A DNA stretch of 64,000 nt from Nocardia cyriacigeorgica. GTDB lineage: Bacteria > Actinomycetota > Actinomycetes > Mycobacteriales > Mycobacteriaceae. The position numbers and the translations under genes are program-made. The stretch lies in contig NZ_JAAGUY010000017.1 of assembly GCF_010868145.1 (NCBI RefSeq), forward strand, positions 1-64,000. The letters are read 5' to 3'. Position 1 is the stretch's first letter, and each line of letters begins with the position of its first letter. Of the stretch, positions 16,374-25,098 are shown piece after piece. Below the pieces are notes generated by a model that had not been told where the DNA came from, made no database searches, and saw nothing but the letters and a program-made list of their open reading frames with translations.

Positions 16374-16844
16374 ATGCCGCGCAAGGGCCCCGCTCCCAAG
16401 CGTCCGTTGATCAACGACCCGGTCTACGGGTCGCCGCTGGTCACCCAGCTGGTCAACAAGATCCTGCTCGACGGCAAGAAGTCGACCGCCGAGCGCATCG
16501 TCTACGGTGCGCTCGAGCAGGCGCGCGAGAAGACCGGCACAGATCCGGTCGTCACCCTCAAGCGCGCCCTCGACAACGTCAAGCCCGCCCTCGAGGTGAA
16601 GCCCCGCCGTGTCGGTGGCGCCACCTACCAGGTGCCGGTCGAGGTTCGTCCGGGTCGCTCCAACACCCTCGCGCTGCGCTGGCTGGTCAACTACTCGCGC
16701 GCTCGTCGTGAGAAGACCATGGTCGAGCGACTGGCCAACGAGCTGCTCGATGCCAGCAACGGCCTCGGCGCCTCGGTCAAGCGTCGCGAGGACACCCACA
16801 AGATGGCCGAGTCCAACCGGGCCTTCGCGCACTACCGCTGGTGA
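16374..16844 (+). CDS. rpsG: 30S ribosomal protein S7
   Basis: A 156-residue S7, the assembly protein that organises the head of the 30S subunit and contacts E-site tRNA. The start PRKGPAPKRPLINDPVYGSP and the later RVGGATYQVPVEVRPGR and REDTHKMAESNRAFAHYRW are typical. It begins one base after the rpsL stop and uses the GAAGGAGAAG at the end of rpsL as its ribosome binding site. The 158-base gap to fusA contains a UUCG-type hairpin. Confidence 0.98.
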   Translation: MPRKGPAPKRPLINDPVYGSPLVTQLVNKILLDGKKSTAERIVYGALEQAREKTGTDPVVTLKRALDNVKPALEVKPRRVGGATYQVPVEVRPGRSNTLALRWLVNYSRARREKTMVERLANELLDASNGLGASVKRREDTHKMAESNRAFAHYRW

Positions 16845-16894
16845 CGACTGCCCGGCCCATCAGCTGGTGGGGTCGGCAGGCATCACGGCCGGGG

Positions 16895-16912
16895 GCGGCA
16901 CTTCGGTGCCGC
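16895..16912 (+). other. UUCG-loop hairpin between rpsG and fusA
   Basis: GCGGCAC (16895-16901) and GTGCCGC (16906-16912) pair perfectly around the stable tetraloop TTCG. TTGACA follows at 16921-16926 but I see no good -10 box at the right distance. The hairpin may be an RNA processing or stability element, or a partial terminator, inside the str operon; its role is not known. Confidence 0.4.
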
Positions 16913-17002
16913 TTCCGGCGTTGACATAGTGACGACCTCGCCGGTCGTCCCCGAGAATCCCAACTAGCTGATCGCTAACAGAGCAGAGCGGGGAAGATTT
17001 CC

Positions 17003-19105
17003 GTGGCACAGGACGTGCTCACCGACCTGAACAAGGTCCGCAACATCGGCATCATGGCCCACATCGATGCGGGCAAGACGACGACAACTGAACGAATCCT
17101 GTTCTACACCGGTGTGAACTACAAGATCGGTGAGACCCACGACGGTGCCTCCACCACCGACTGGATGGAACAGGAACAGGAACGCGGCATCACGATCACC
17201 TCCGCGGCGGTCACGTGTTTCTGGAACCAGAACCAGATCAACATCATCGACACCCCGGGCCACGTGGACTTCACCGTCGAGGTGGAGCGTTCGCTGCGCG
17301 TGCTCGATGGCGCCGTTGCCGTCTTCGACGGCAAGGAGGGCGTCGAGCCGCAGTCCGAGCAGGTGTGGCGTCAGGCCGACAAGTACGACGTGCCGCGCAT
17401 CTGTTTCGTCAACAAGATGGACAAGCTCGGTGCGGACTTCTACTTCACCGTACAGACCATCAAGGACCGCCTCGGCGCCAAGCCGTTGGTCATCCAGCTG
17501 CCGATCGGCGCGGAGGACACCTTCGAAGGCATCGTCGACCTGGTCGAGATGAACGCCAAGGTGTGGACCGGCGAGACCAAGCTCGGTGAGAAGTACGAGG
17601 TCCAGGAAATCCCCGCGGACCTGCAGGAGAAGGCCGAGCAGTACCGCCAGGAGCTGCTCGAGACCGTCGCCGAGTCGGATGAGGCGCTGCTGGAGAAGTT
17701 CTTCGGTGGCGAAGAGCTCTCGATCGATGAGATCAAGGGCGCCATCCGCAAGATGACCGTCAACTCCGAGCTCTACCCGGTGCTGTGCGGTTCGGCGTTC
17801 AAGAACAAGGGCGTGCAGCCCATGCTCGACGCCGTCGTGGACTACCTGCCCTCGCCGCTGGACGTCGAGTCCGTGCAGGGTCATGTGCCCAACAAGGAAG
17901 AGGAGCTCATCACTCGCAAGCCGAGTGCTGACGAGCCCTTCGCCGCGCTCGCGTTCAAGATCGCGGTGCACCCCTTCTTCGGCAAGCTGACCTACATCCG
18001 GGTGTACTCGGGCAAGGTCGACTCCGGCGCCCAGGTCATCAACGCGACCAAGGGCAAGAAGGAGCGTCTGGGCAAGCTGTTCCAGATGCACTCCAACAAG
18101 GAGAACCCGGTTCCCCAGGTCTCCGCGGGCCACATCTACGCGGTGATCGGCCTCAAGGACACCACCACCGGCGACACCCTGTGCGATCCGAACAACCAGA
18201 TCGTGCTCGAGTCCATGACCTTCCCGGACCCGGTCATCGAGGTCTCCATCGAGCCCAAGACCAAGTCCGACCAGGAGAAGCTGGGCACCGCGATCCAGAA
18301 GCTGTCCGAGGAGGACCCCACCTTCTCGGTGAAGCTGGATCAGGAGACCGGCCAGACCGTCATCGGCGGCATGGGCGAGCTGCACCTCGACATCCTGGTC
18401 GACCGGATGAAGCGCGAGTTCAAGGTCGAGGCGAACGTCGGTAAGCCGCAGGTGGCCTACCGCGAGACGATCACCAAGAAGGTCGAGAAGCTCGAGTTCA
18501 CGCACAAGAAGCAGACCGGTGGTTCCGGCCAGTTCGCGAAGGTCATCATCGCGGTCGAGCCGTTCGTCGGCGAAGACGGTGCGACCTACGAGTTCGAGAA
18601 CAAGGTCACCGGTGGCCGCGTGCCGCGCGAGTACATCCCATCGGTCGACGCCGGTGCGCAGGACGCCATGCAGTACGGTGTGCTCGCCGGTTACCCGCTG
18701 GTCAACCTGAAGGTGACCCTGCTCGACGGCGCGTACCATGACGTCGACTCCTCGGAGATGGCGTTCAAGATCGCCGGCTCGCAGGCCCTGAAGGAAGCGG
18801 CCCGTAAGGCCGGTCCGGTGATCCTCGAACCGCTCATGGCGGTCGAGGTCATCACGCCCGAGGATTACATGGGCGATGTGATCGGCGATCTGAACTCCCG
18901 CCGTGGCCAGATCCAGGCCATGGAGGAACGCAGTGGTGCCCGTGTCGTCAAGGCGCTGGTTCCGCTCTCGGAGATGTTCGGCTACATCGGTGACCTGCGG
19001 TCGAAGACCCAGGGCCGGGCGAACTACTCCATGGTGTTCGATTCGTACGCGGAGGTTCCGGCCAACGTGTCGAAGGAGATCATCGCCAAGGCGACCGGCG
19101 AGTAG
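17003..19105 (+). CDS. fusA: Elongation factor G
   Basis: A 700-residue translational GTPase that drives ribosomal translocation. The GTP-binding motifs are all present: AHIDAGKTTTTER (P loop), RGITITSAA (switch I), DTPGH (switch II), NKMD and the later CGSAFKNKG. The order of domains II to V is normal, with GGMGELHLDILVDRMKREF and the domain IV tip region DSSEMAFKIAGSQALKEA. The start is a GTG-independent reading at 17003 following GGGGAAG. No fusidic acid resistance change is obvious by eye. It is the third gene of the str operon. Confidence 0.97.
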   Translation: MAQDVLTDLNKVRNIGIMAHIDAGKTTTTERILFYTGVNYKIGETHDGASTTDWMEQEQERGITITSAAVTCFWNQNQINIIDTPGHVDFTVEVERSLRVLDGAVAVFDGKEGVEPQSEQVWRQADKYDVPRICFVNKMDKLGADFYFTVQTIKDRLGAKPLVIQLPIGAEDTFEGIVDLVEMNAKVWTGETKLGEKYEVQEIPADLQEKAEQYRQELLETVAESDEALLEKFFGGEELSIDEIKGAIRKMTVNSELYPVLCGSAFKNKGVQPMLDAVVDYLPSPLDVESVQGHVPNKEEELITRKPSADEPFAALAFKIAVHPFFGKLTYIRVYSGKVDSGAQVINATKGKKERLGKLFQMHSNKENPVPQVSAGHIYAVIGLKDTTTGDTLCDPNNQIVLESMTFPDPVIEVSIEPKTKSDQEKLGTAIQKLSEEDPTFSVKLDQETGQTVIGGMGELHLDILVDRMKREFKVEANVGKPQVAYRETITKKVEKLEFTHKKQTGGSGQFAKVIIAVEPFVGEDGATYEFENKVTGGRVPREYIPSVDAGAQDAMQYGVLAGYPLVNLKVTLLDGAYHDVDSSEMAFKIAGSQALKEAARKAGPVILEPLMAVEVITPEDYMGDVIGDLNSRRGQIQAMEERSGARVVKALVPLSEMFGYIGDLRSKTQGRANYSMVFDSYAEVPANVSKEIIAKATGE

Positions 19106-19219
19106 TACGACGGGGCAGGATGCGAGTCCTGCCCCATCGGCCGGGCGTCAGTACGACCCCAGTAAGTAAAAACCGCACTGCTGCAACTGCACGCACAACA
19201 AGTCCAGGAGGGCCCCACA

Positions 19220-20410
19220 GTGGCGAAGGCGAAGTTCGAGCGGACGAAGCCGCACGTCAACATCGGCACCATCGGTCACGTCGACCACGGCAAGACCACG
19301 CTGACCGCAGCGATCACCAAGGTGCTGGCGGAGAAGTACCCGGACCTGAACGAGAGCTTCGCTTTCGATCAGATCGACAAGGCGCCGGAGGAGAAGGCTC
19401 GTGGTATCACGATCAACATCTCCCACGTCGAGTACCAGACCGAGAAGCGCCACTACGCGCACGTCGACGCCCCGGGTCACGCCGACTACATCAAGAACAT
19501 GATCACCGGTGCGGCGCAGATGGACGGTGCCATCCTCGTGGTCGCCGCCACCGACGGCCCGATGCCGCAGACCCGTGAGCACGTGCTGCTCGCCCGTCAG
19601 GTCGGCGTGCCCTACATCCTGGTCGCGCTGAACAAGTCGGACATGGTCGACGACGAGGAAATCCTCGAGCTCGTCGAGATGGAGGTCCGCGAGCTGCTGG
19701 CCTCGCAGGAGTTCGACGAGGACGCCCCCGTCGTGCGCGTTTCGGGCCTGAAGGCGCTCGAGGGCGACGCGAAGTGGTCGGAGTCGATCCTGGAGCTCAT
19801 GAACGCTGTCGACGAGTCCATCCCGGACCCGGTCCGTGAGACCGACAAGCCGTTCCTGATGCCGATCGAGGACGTCTTCACCATCACCGGTCGTGGCACC
19901 GTGGTCACCGGTCGCGTCGAGCGTGGCGTGATCAACGTGAACGAGGAAGTCGAGATCGTCGGCATCCGCGAGAAGACCACCAAGACCACCGTTACCGGTG
20001 TCGAGATGTTCCGCAAGCTGCTGGACCAGGGCCAGGCGGGCGACAACGTCGGTCTGCTGGTTCGTGGTCTGAAGCGTGAGGACGTGGAGCGCGGCCAGGT
20101 CGTCGTGAAGCCGGGCACCACCACCCCGCACACCGAGTTCGAGGGTCAGGCCTACATCCTGTCGAAGGACGAGGGTGGCCGCCACACCCCGTTCTTCAAC
20201 AACTACCGTCCGCAGTTCTACTTCCGTACGACTGACGTGACGGGCGTTGTGACCCTGCCCGAGGGCACCGAGATGGTCATGCCCGGTGACAACACCGAGA
20301 TGTCCGTCAAGCTGATCCAGCCGGTCGCCATGGACGAGGGCCTGCGCTTCGCGATCCGCGAAGGTGGCCGCACCGTCGGTGCCGGTCGCGTCACCAAGAT
20401 CGTTGCCTGA
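19220..20410 (+). CDS. tuf: Elongation factor Tu
   Basis: A 396-residue EF-Tu that brings aminoacyl-tRNA to the ribosome. Motifs: GHVDHGKTTL, the switch I region EEKARGITINISHVEYQT, DAPGHADYIKNM, NKSD, and the domain II/III signatures GRGTVVTGRVERG and GGRHTPFFNNYRPQFY. CAGGAGGG precedes the GTG start codon. The 114-base gap from fusA shows no clear promoter. A strong intrinsic terminator closes the operon 18 bases past the stop. Confidence 0.98.
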   Translation: MAKAKFERTKPHVNIGTIGHVDHGKTTLTAAITKVLAEKYPDLNESFAFDQIDKAPEEKARGITINISHVEYQTEKRHYAHVDAPGHADYIKNMITGAAQMDGAILVVAATDGPMPQTREHVLLARQVGVPYILVALNKSDMVDDEEILELVEMEVRELLASQEFDEDAPVVRVSGLKALEGDAKWSESILELMNAVDESIPDPVRETDKPFLMPIEDVFTITGRGTVVTGRVERGVINVNEEVEIVGIREKTTKTTVTGVEMFRKLLDQGQAGDNVGLLVRGLKREDVERGQVVVKPGTTTPHTEFEGQAYILSKDEGGRHTPFFNNYRPQFYFRTTDVTGVVTLPEGTEMVMPGDNTEMSVKLIQPVAMDEGLRFAIREGGRTVGAGRVTKIVA

Positions 20411-20428
20411 TCTTCTGACGTAACGCCG

Positions 20429-20462
20429 AAACGGCGCCGCTCCGAAAGGAGCGGCGCCGTTT
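20429..20462 (+). terminator. Strong intrinsic terminator of the str operon
   Basis: The left arm at 20429-20443 (AAACGGCGCCGCTCC) and right arm at 20448-20462 (GGAGCGGCGCCGTTT) form a perfect 15-bp stem with a GAAA loop, followed by GTTTTTC. It stands 18 bases after the tuf stop. Because the gene to the right is convergent, the stem may also end transcription from that side. Confidence 0.92.
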
Positions 20463-20509
20463 TGTTTTTCGAGTTTCCCTTACGGCCGGCCGGCCCGGCC
20501 ACGGACGTG

Positions 20510-21214
20510 TCAGTCCGATTCGCCGGCGGCCTGTAACAGTGCCTGGGCGAACTGCACCATCTGGGTGGAGCCGCCGTACCACGCCGAGATGACCTCAATG
20601 GCGGCCGCGCGGGTGCGGCGGGCGGTGCGTATGACCTCCTCGTTGGAGAGGTTGCCCGCTTCGGCTTTGTCGGCGAGAGCGTTGAGCTCGTCGCTGGCGA
20701 GCAGCAGCCGCATGATGCGGTGTAGGTCGACGCCGCCGTCGGCGGTCGGTAGCGGTAGCGGCGGTTCGGCTGGTGCTTCGGCGGCAGCGCGGGCTGCGCG
20801 CCGGGACGGGATGGCGGGGCGTGGTGCGGGCGCCGGATTGGACGCGGGGGTCTCGGGTTCCTGCTTCGGCGCAGGCGCCGGGGTCTCGGCGGAGGGGACC
20901 GCGATCGACGATGTGGCCGGCGCACTTACCGCGCTGTCGATGCTGGTCAGTCCGATGCCCTGCGACGGTTCGGGTTCCGGGGCGGCCCGGCGTGGCTCCG
21001 GCATAGGAGGCAGCTGTGCCGGAGACCAGTCGAACGCGGCGGGCTGTGCCGCCGTGCGGGTGGGCAGTGCCCCGTTGGTAGTGGTGGTGGTGTCCGCACC
21101 GGTCAGTCCGGCCGCCATGGCGACGGCTGGTTCGACGGGCTCCCGTTCGGTGCGGTGAAAACCCTCCTGGCGGGCACGAAGTCCATCTCCGAGACCGTTG
21201 TAATCGGCATCCAT
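20510..21214 (-). CDS. Pro/Ala-rich protein of unknown function
   Basis: A 234-residue protein with no family that I recognise. Residues 1 to about 155 are low-complexity, rich in Pro, Ala, Thr and Glu, and probably disordered. The last 75 residues form a well-composed helical domain starting DLHRIMRLLLASDELNALAD and ending in VISAWYGGSTQMVQFAQALLQA, with three to four amphipathic helices. No signal peptide or membrane segment is seen. The gene converges with tuf and is the downstream neighbour of the lipase gene on the same strand. The compact C-terminal domain would be the part to use for a family search. Confidence 0.7.
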   Translation of the reverse strand: MDADYNGLGDGLRARQEGFHRTEREPVEPAVAMAAGLTGADTTTTTNGALPTRTAAQPAAFDWSPAQLPPMPEPRRAAPEPEPSQGIGLTSIDSAVSAPATSSIAVPSAETPAPAPKQEPETPASNPAPAPRPAIPSRRAARAAAEAPAEPPLPLPTADGGVDLHRIMRLLLASDELNALADKAEAGNLSNEEVIRTARRTRAAAIEVISAWYGGSTQMVQFAQALLQAAGESD

Positions 21215-21358
21215 GAGGTCATTCTTACCCGAGTGGACGCTCGGTAAGCGCGCTGGAGTCTACAGCGGTGGGGATGTGCCACCGGCCGTGATGTTGGTGC
21301 ACTGCGCCAGAACGACTTCGGCACCGGTGCGCAGACGGTGCCGACGCGAGTCGGCGGG

Positions 21359-22567
21359 TCAGCAATTGCTCGGCGCAGGCTCGCCACGGAAGCGCGCGTC
21401 GAGCCAGCCGACCATCATCGGCATCCCGAGGACCGCGGCCGAAAGGTGCTCCGGTGTCGGGATCAACTCCGCCTGCACCGGCACCCCCGCCTCGCAATAG
21501 CGGCGGTTGATCGTGACGATGGAATCGATCGGGATCAGCGGGTCGGTGGGTGAATGCCATTCGAAGATGGGCATATTCGGGACGCCGTGGAACAGCTCGA
21601 TGCTGTTCTCCTCGAGCACCGCCCTGGCGGCGGCATCGTGCATGAGCGAGGTGTTGCTGGCGTAGTCACGGACGCTGCGCCCGGCGCCGGTGGCGATGAT
21701 TTCATTGGTGCAGCCGTTGGCCATCGCGTCGCGTGCCGCGATTCCGGCGGCGTTGAGGTTGTCGCTGATCGGGAACCGATGTGGATACTCGCGTTCGAGC
21801 CCGATAGCCGCCGCCAACACCAGGCCGAACGCCGGATGCGGATTGAATTGCAGCGCTTCGATCATTCGCATGAGGTTCGCCGGGACACCGCCTGCCGCGG
21901 CGCCGGCGAGTTTCAGCTCCGGGGCGTAGCTCGGCGCCAACGCGGCCGCCCACGCCGTGGCCATACCGCCACCGGAATACCCGGCCATCGCCACCGGACT
22001 GTGCTGGACCGCCAGTTCCGGAACTCGCTGCGCGGCACGGATTCCGTCGAGGGTGATCTGACCGCCGAGCTTGGCCGCGCCATAGGCGAAGGTGGGGCCG
22101 AGGTGGTCCGGCAGCGCGATGCTCCAGCCGCGCGCCAGCAGCACATTGAGCGCGAAAGCCTCGCGGACCTGGAGATTCGGATCGTTGGTGTAGAGCACCC
22201 TCGACACCGCGCAGCTCGGGCCCAGCCCGTTGATGATGTGCTGATAGGACAGCAGTGGCCCGTCGGGTCGATGTCCTGGCGGTGTCAGCACGGTGGTGGT
22301 TGCGGCGATGGGCAGGCCGCGTGAATTGGTGGAACGGAACTTCACCAGCGTCAGCGTCGAGCCGGGGAAGGTCAGCAGCGGCGGCAACCGCCGCACCGCG
22401 AGCACGTCACCGGGCTGGTGCGCCGCGAGATCGGCGGGCTGTGCGTAGAAGGGGTCGGGATCGGCCACGGGGTAGCGAGGTAGCGCCGGGGCGGGAGCCG
22501 TCCCGGCCAGCAGAACCGCAGAGGCGCCGAGGAGCGCGCCGGTTATCAAACGCTGGATAACCTGCAT
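21359..22567 (-). CDS. Secreted lipase (LIP family)
   Basis: A lipase of about 402 residues of the secretory LIP family found in actinobacteria. An N-terminal signal peptide covers about residues 1-30 (two Leu/Ala-rich stretches ending in PAPAL). The alpha/beta-hydrolase nucleophile is in AMAGYSGGGMATAWA, the acidic residue is probably in EWHSPTDPLIPID and the His in IPTPEHLSAA. It would hydrolyse acyl esters such as triglycerides outside the cell. I prefer the ATG at 22567 to the GTG at 22585, because the basic and hydrophobic signal begins there. It has its own spacer on each side. Confidence 0.87.
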   Translation of the reverse strand: MQVIQRLITGALLGASAVLLAGTAPAPALPRYPVADPDPFYAQPADLAAHQPGDVLAVRRLPPLLTFPGSTLTLVKFRSTNSRGLPIAATTTVLTPPGHRPDGPLLSYQHIINGLGPSCAVSRVLYTNDPNLQVREAFALNVLLARGWSIALPDHLGPTFAYGAAKLGGQITLDGIRAAQRVPELAVQHSPVAMAGYSGGGMATAWAAALAPSYAPELKLAGAAAGGVPANLMRMIEALQFNPHPAFGLVLAAAIGLEREYPHRFPISDNLNAAGIAARDAMANGCTNEIIATGAGRSVRDYASNTSLMHDAAARAVLEENSIELFHGVPNMPIFEWHSPTDPLIPIDSIVTINRRYCEAGVPVQAELIPTPEHLSAAVLGMPMMVGWLDARFRGEPAPSNC

Positions 22568-22665
22568 GGCAGCTATTGCTACCACGGTGGGGCGCCGCGA
22601 TCGTGCAGGCTGCTCGGGGTGTCAGCGATTTTTCGGACGTGCGAGCGACGACCGCGCCTACCGCG

Positions 22666-23289
22666 TCAACCGAGCTGTGTCATCCCTGCCGCCACCACCT
22701 GAGCAACATTGAGGATCTCGTCGGTTGTCGGCAGTGGGACGCCATCGAGTGCGTGCAGGCGGTCGGTACTGGCGATGGCGAACATGGCCGACACCCACGC
22801 GGCGGCGCAGGCGCGCAGGGTGCCGGGGCGGATCGGGGTGGGAGTGCTGGCCTGTAGTACTCGGGCGGTGACGTCGAGCAGTTGAACGCGCAGCTGGCGT
22901 AGCTGGCGGCGGACGTCGGGATGGGTGTCGGCCTCGCGCCACATGATGACCCGCAGCACCGACGAATGGTGGTCGCGAAGGTTCAGCGCCGCATCGAGAT
23001 TGACCAAACTGGCCGCCGGGTCACCAGGTGCGACCACGGCGCCGATGTCTTCAATGGGTTGTGGCGGCACTCGTTCGGCCATGAGGGCCGACAGGATCGA
23101 ATTCTTGGTGGGGAAGTAGTAGAAGACCAGACCCTTTGGCACGTCGGCGGTCGAGGCGATCGCCGCCGTCGGGGTGCCGTCGAACCCCTGTGCCGCGAAA
23201 AGCTTTTCAGCCGCGTCCAGGATGAGTTGACGGGCGTCGCCGTCGGTTTTCGCACTGCGGCGACGCCCGGCACGACGGGGTCTGGTCAT
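22666..23289 (-). CDS. TetR-family transcriptional regulator
   Basis: A TetR repressor of about 207 residues. The N-terminal DNA-binding region reads ARQLILDAAEKLFAAQGFDG, then IASTADVPKGLVFYYFPTKNSIL, with the helix-turn-helix and the FYYFPTK element clear. The C-terminal ligand-binding part, about residues 75-207, is not assignable to a substrate. The ATG at 23289 is chosen because upstream in-frame sequence lies inside the SPW gene. It follows the SPW gene by five bases, so both form one operon, and an inverted repeat in front of that operon may be its own operator. Confidence 0.88.
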   Translation of the reverse strand: MTRPRRAGRRRSAKTDGDARQLILDAAEKLFAAQGFDGTPTAAIASTADVPKGLVFYYFPTKNSILSALMAERVPPQPIEDIGAVVAPGDPAASLVNLDAALNLRDHHSSVLRVIMWREADTHPDVRRQLRQLRVQLLDVTARVLQASTPTPIRPGTLRACAAAWVSAMFAIASTDRLHALDGVPLPTTDEILNVAQVVAAGMTQLG

Positions 23290-23294
23290 GGCCG

Positions 23295-23651
23295 TCAGTG
23301 ATGCGGAACCATATCGTGCAGCCGGCCCGACACCGCTGGCAGCGCTGCCACCGCGACCACCACGGTCACTATCCCGACGATCCATGCAGTCCAGGATGCG
23401 CCGCTGAAGCCGCTGAAGTCCATGACCCACGGGGACAAGAACATCAGCACGCCGAGCAGGCCCATCGCATAGTCGGCGGAGGCCATCTCGGAACGGTACA
23501 TCTGCGCCAGACCGGTCAGTGCGATGAGCACACCGAGCACGATCAACGACCACATCGCCCGATCATTCGTCTCCACCCAGAGCGGTGAGAGTGCGGCGAA
23601 GACGCCCAGCACTACGGCCAGAAAGTCTTGCGCACGGCTTTCGGTGAACAT
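23295..23651 (-). CDS. SPW-repeat membrane protein
   Basis: A 118-residue membrane protein with four hydrophobic helices arranged as two SPW repeats. The first repeat has LAVVLGVFAALSPLWVET and the second LGVLMFLSPWVMDFSG, each with the Ser-Pro-x-Trp or Ser-Pro-Trp signature after the first helix. Function of the family is unknown; it is common in actinobacteria and often linked to stress regulation. AAGGAGG stands at good spacing before the ATG at 23651. It is the first gene of an operon with the TetR gene. Confidence 0.88.
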   Translation of the reverse strand: MFTESRAQDFLAVVLGVFAALSPLWVETNDRAMWSLIVLGVLIALTGLAQMYRSEMASADYAMGLLGVLMFLSPWVMDFSGFSGASWTAWIVGIVTVVVAVAALPAVSGRLHDMVPHH

Positions 23652-23677
23652 GTATGCCTCCTTGCATTCGGCGGGGT

Positions 23678-23699
23678 GGACAGACCCGAAAATCTGTCC
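23678..23699. promoter_or_regulatory. Inverted repeat upstream of the SPW-tetR operon
   Basis: GGACAGA (23678-23684) and TCTGTCC (23693-23699) form a perfect 7-base inverted repeat with an 8-base centre, 27 bases in front of the SPW start codon. The 22-base span suits a TetR dimer, so autoregulation by the gene at 22666-23289 is plausible. The symmetry is seen; binding is inferred. Confidence 0.45.
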
Positions 23700-23885
23700 T
23701 GACCTCGGTATAGACCTGATTGACCGCCCGGTCGATATAGGAACGGCCACGATTGCGCGGCAATCGATGGCACGGTGAAGGTGACGGTCCTCACTACAGC
23801 GCCGACCAAGCGGACGTTAGGGTGAACTGTCTTCACAGTCAGTGGTGGCCGACCGATACAACGGCCCGAAGGAAGGGATGCTGGC

Positions 23886-25085
23886 ATGCCTGCTGCGCCG
23901 ATCGTGATCGTGGGGGCCGGCCTGGCCGGCTTGCGCACCGCGGAGGAGTTGCGCCGCGCGGGATACGAGGGCGAGCTGATCCTGCTCGGTGACGAATCCC
24001 GTCCGCCCTACGACCGCCCGCCGCTGTCCAAGCAGTTCGTGCGCGGCGAGACCGACGACACCACCTTGCGGCCCGCCGAGTTCTTCACCGAGAAGAAGAT
24101 CGATCTGCGGCTGAACCAGGAAGCGGTCGGCGTCGACGCCGAAGCCCGCCGCGTGCGCCTGGCCGACGGTTCCGCCCTCGACTACAGCGAGCTGATCATC
24201 GCGACCGGGCTGCGCCCGCGCAGATTGCCCGGCCTGCCGGACCTCGGTGGCGTCCACGTCCTGCGTAATCATGCCGATGCCGTGGCACTGCGCTCGGAAC
24301 TGGGCGGCGCCAGGGTCGCGCTGATCATCGGCGCCGGATTCATCGGCTGTGAGCTGGCTGCCAGCTTCCGCGCCTCCGGTGTCGAGGTAGTGCTGGTGGA
24401 ACCGCAGCCGACGCCGCTTGCCTCGGTACTCGGCGAGCAGGTCGGTGCGCTGGTCGCGCGGATGCACCGCAACGAGGGCGTGGATCTGCGCTGCGGCACC
24501 GGCGTCGACTCGCTGCTCGCCGATGACGACAACAAAGTCCGCGGCGCGCTGCTGACCGACGGTTCCGAGGTGGCGGCCGATCTGGTGGTCATCGGGGTCG
24601 GCTCGCGGCCGGTCACCGAATGGCTGGCCGATTCCGGTATCGAACTGGCCGAACCGGCCGCCGGTGGCGGAGTCCTCGCCGACGAGGTCGGCCGCACCTC
24701 GGCGGCCGGGGTGTGGGCAGTCGGCGACGTCGCGGCATGGCTGCACGACACCGGGGCGCGCAAGCGGGTCGAGCATTGGACCAATGCCGGTGAACAGGCG
24801 AAACTGCTGGCCTGCGCCCTGCTGGGGGCCGAACCGCCCACCGCGGCGCGGGTGCCCTACTTCTGGAGCGACCAATACGACGTGAAGATCCAGGCCCTCG
24901 GCACCCCGGGCGCCACCGACGAGATGCGCATCGTCTCCGACGATGGTCGCAAGTTCCTCGTCTACTACACCCAGGACGGCAGGCTCACCGGTGTGGTCGG
25001 TGCCGGGATGACCGCGCAGGTGATGAAGACCAGGGCGAAGATCGCCGCGGGTGCCCCGGTGGCGGAGTTGCTCGGCGCGAGCTAA
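23886..25085 (+). CDS. FAD-dependent ferredoxin/rubredoxin reductase-type oxidoreductase
   Basis: A 399-residue flavoprotein of the BphA4/putidaredoxin reductase class. The FAD motif is IVGAGLAGLRTAEELRRAG at residues 6-24, followed by RPPYDRPPLSKQF; the NAD-binding motif is IIGAGFIGCELAASFRASG near residue 142; the second FAD contact is GVWAVGDVAAW. A C-terminal reductase domain with the VPYFWSDQYDVKIQALG signature completes the family layout. It passes electrons from NAD(P)H to a ferredoxin or rubredoxin serving an oxygenase, but no such partner is adjacent. AAGGAAGG lies upstream of the ATG. Confidence 0.92.
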   Translation: MPAAPIVIVGAGLAGLRTAEELRRAGYEGELILLGDESRPPYDRPPLSKQFVRGETDDTTLRPAEFFTEKKIDLRLNQEAVGVDAEARRVRLADGSALDYSELIIATGLRPRRLPGLPDLGGVHVLRNHADAVALRSELGGARVALIIGAGFIGCELAASFRASGVEVVLVEPQPTPLASVLGEQVGALVARMHRNEGVDLRCGTGVDSLLADDDNKVRGALLTDGSEVAADLVVIGVGSRPVTEWLADSGIELAEPAAGGGVLADEVGRTSAAGVWAVGDVAAWLHDTGARKRVEHWTNAGEQAKLLACALLGAEPPTAARVPYFWSDQYDVKIQALGTPGATDEMRIVSDDGRKFLVYYTQDGRLTGVVGAGMTAQVMKTRAKIAAGAPVAELLGAS

Positions 25086-25098
25086 TACCTTTATCGGT

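Noticed and set aside
16964..18739. A 591-codon minus-strand open frame opposite fusA
   Set aside because: The frame is a mirror of the strongly biased fusA codons; it is rich in Leu, Asp, Val and His repeats with no recognisable domain.
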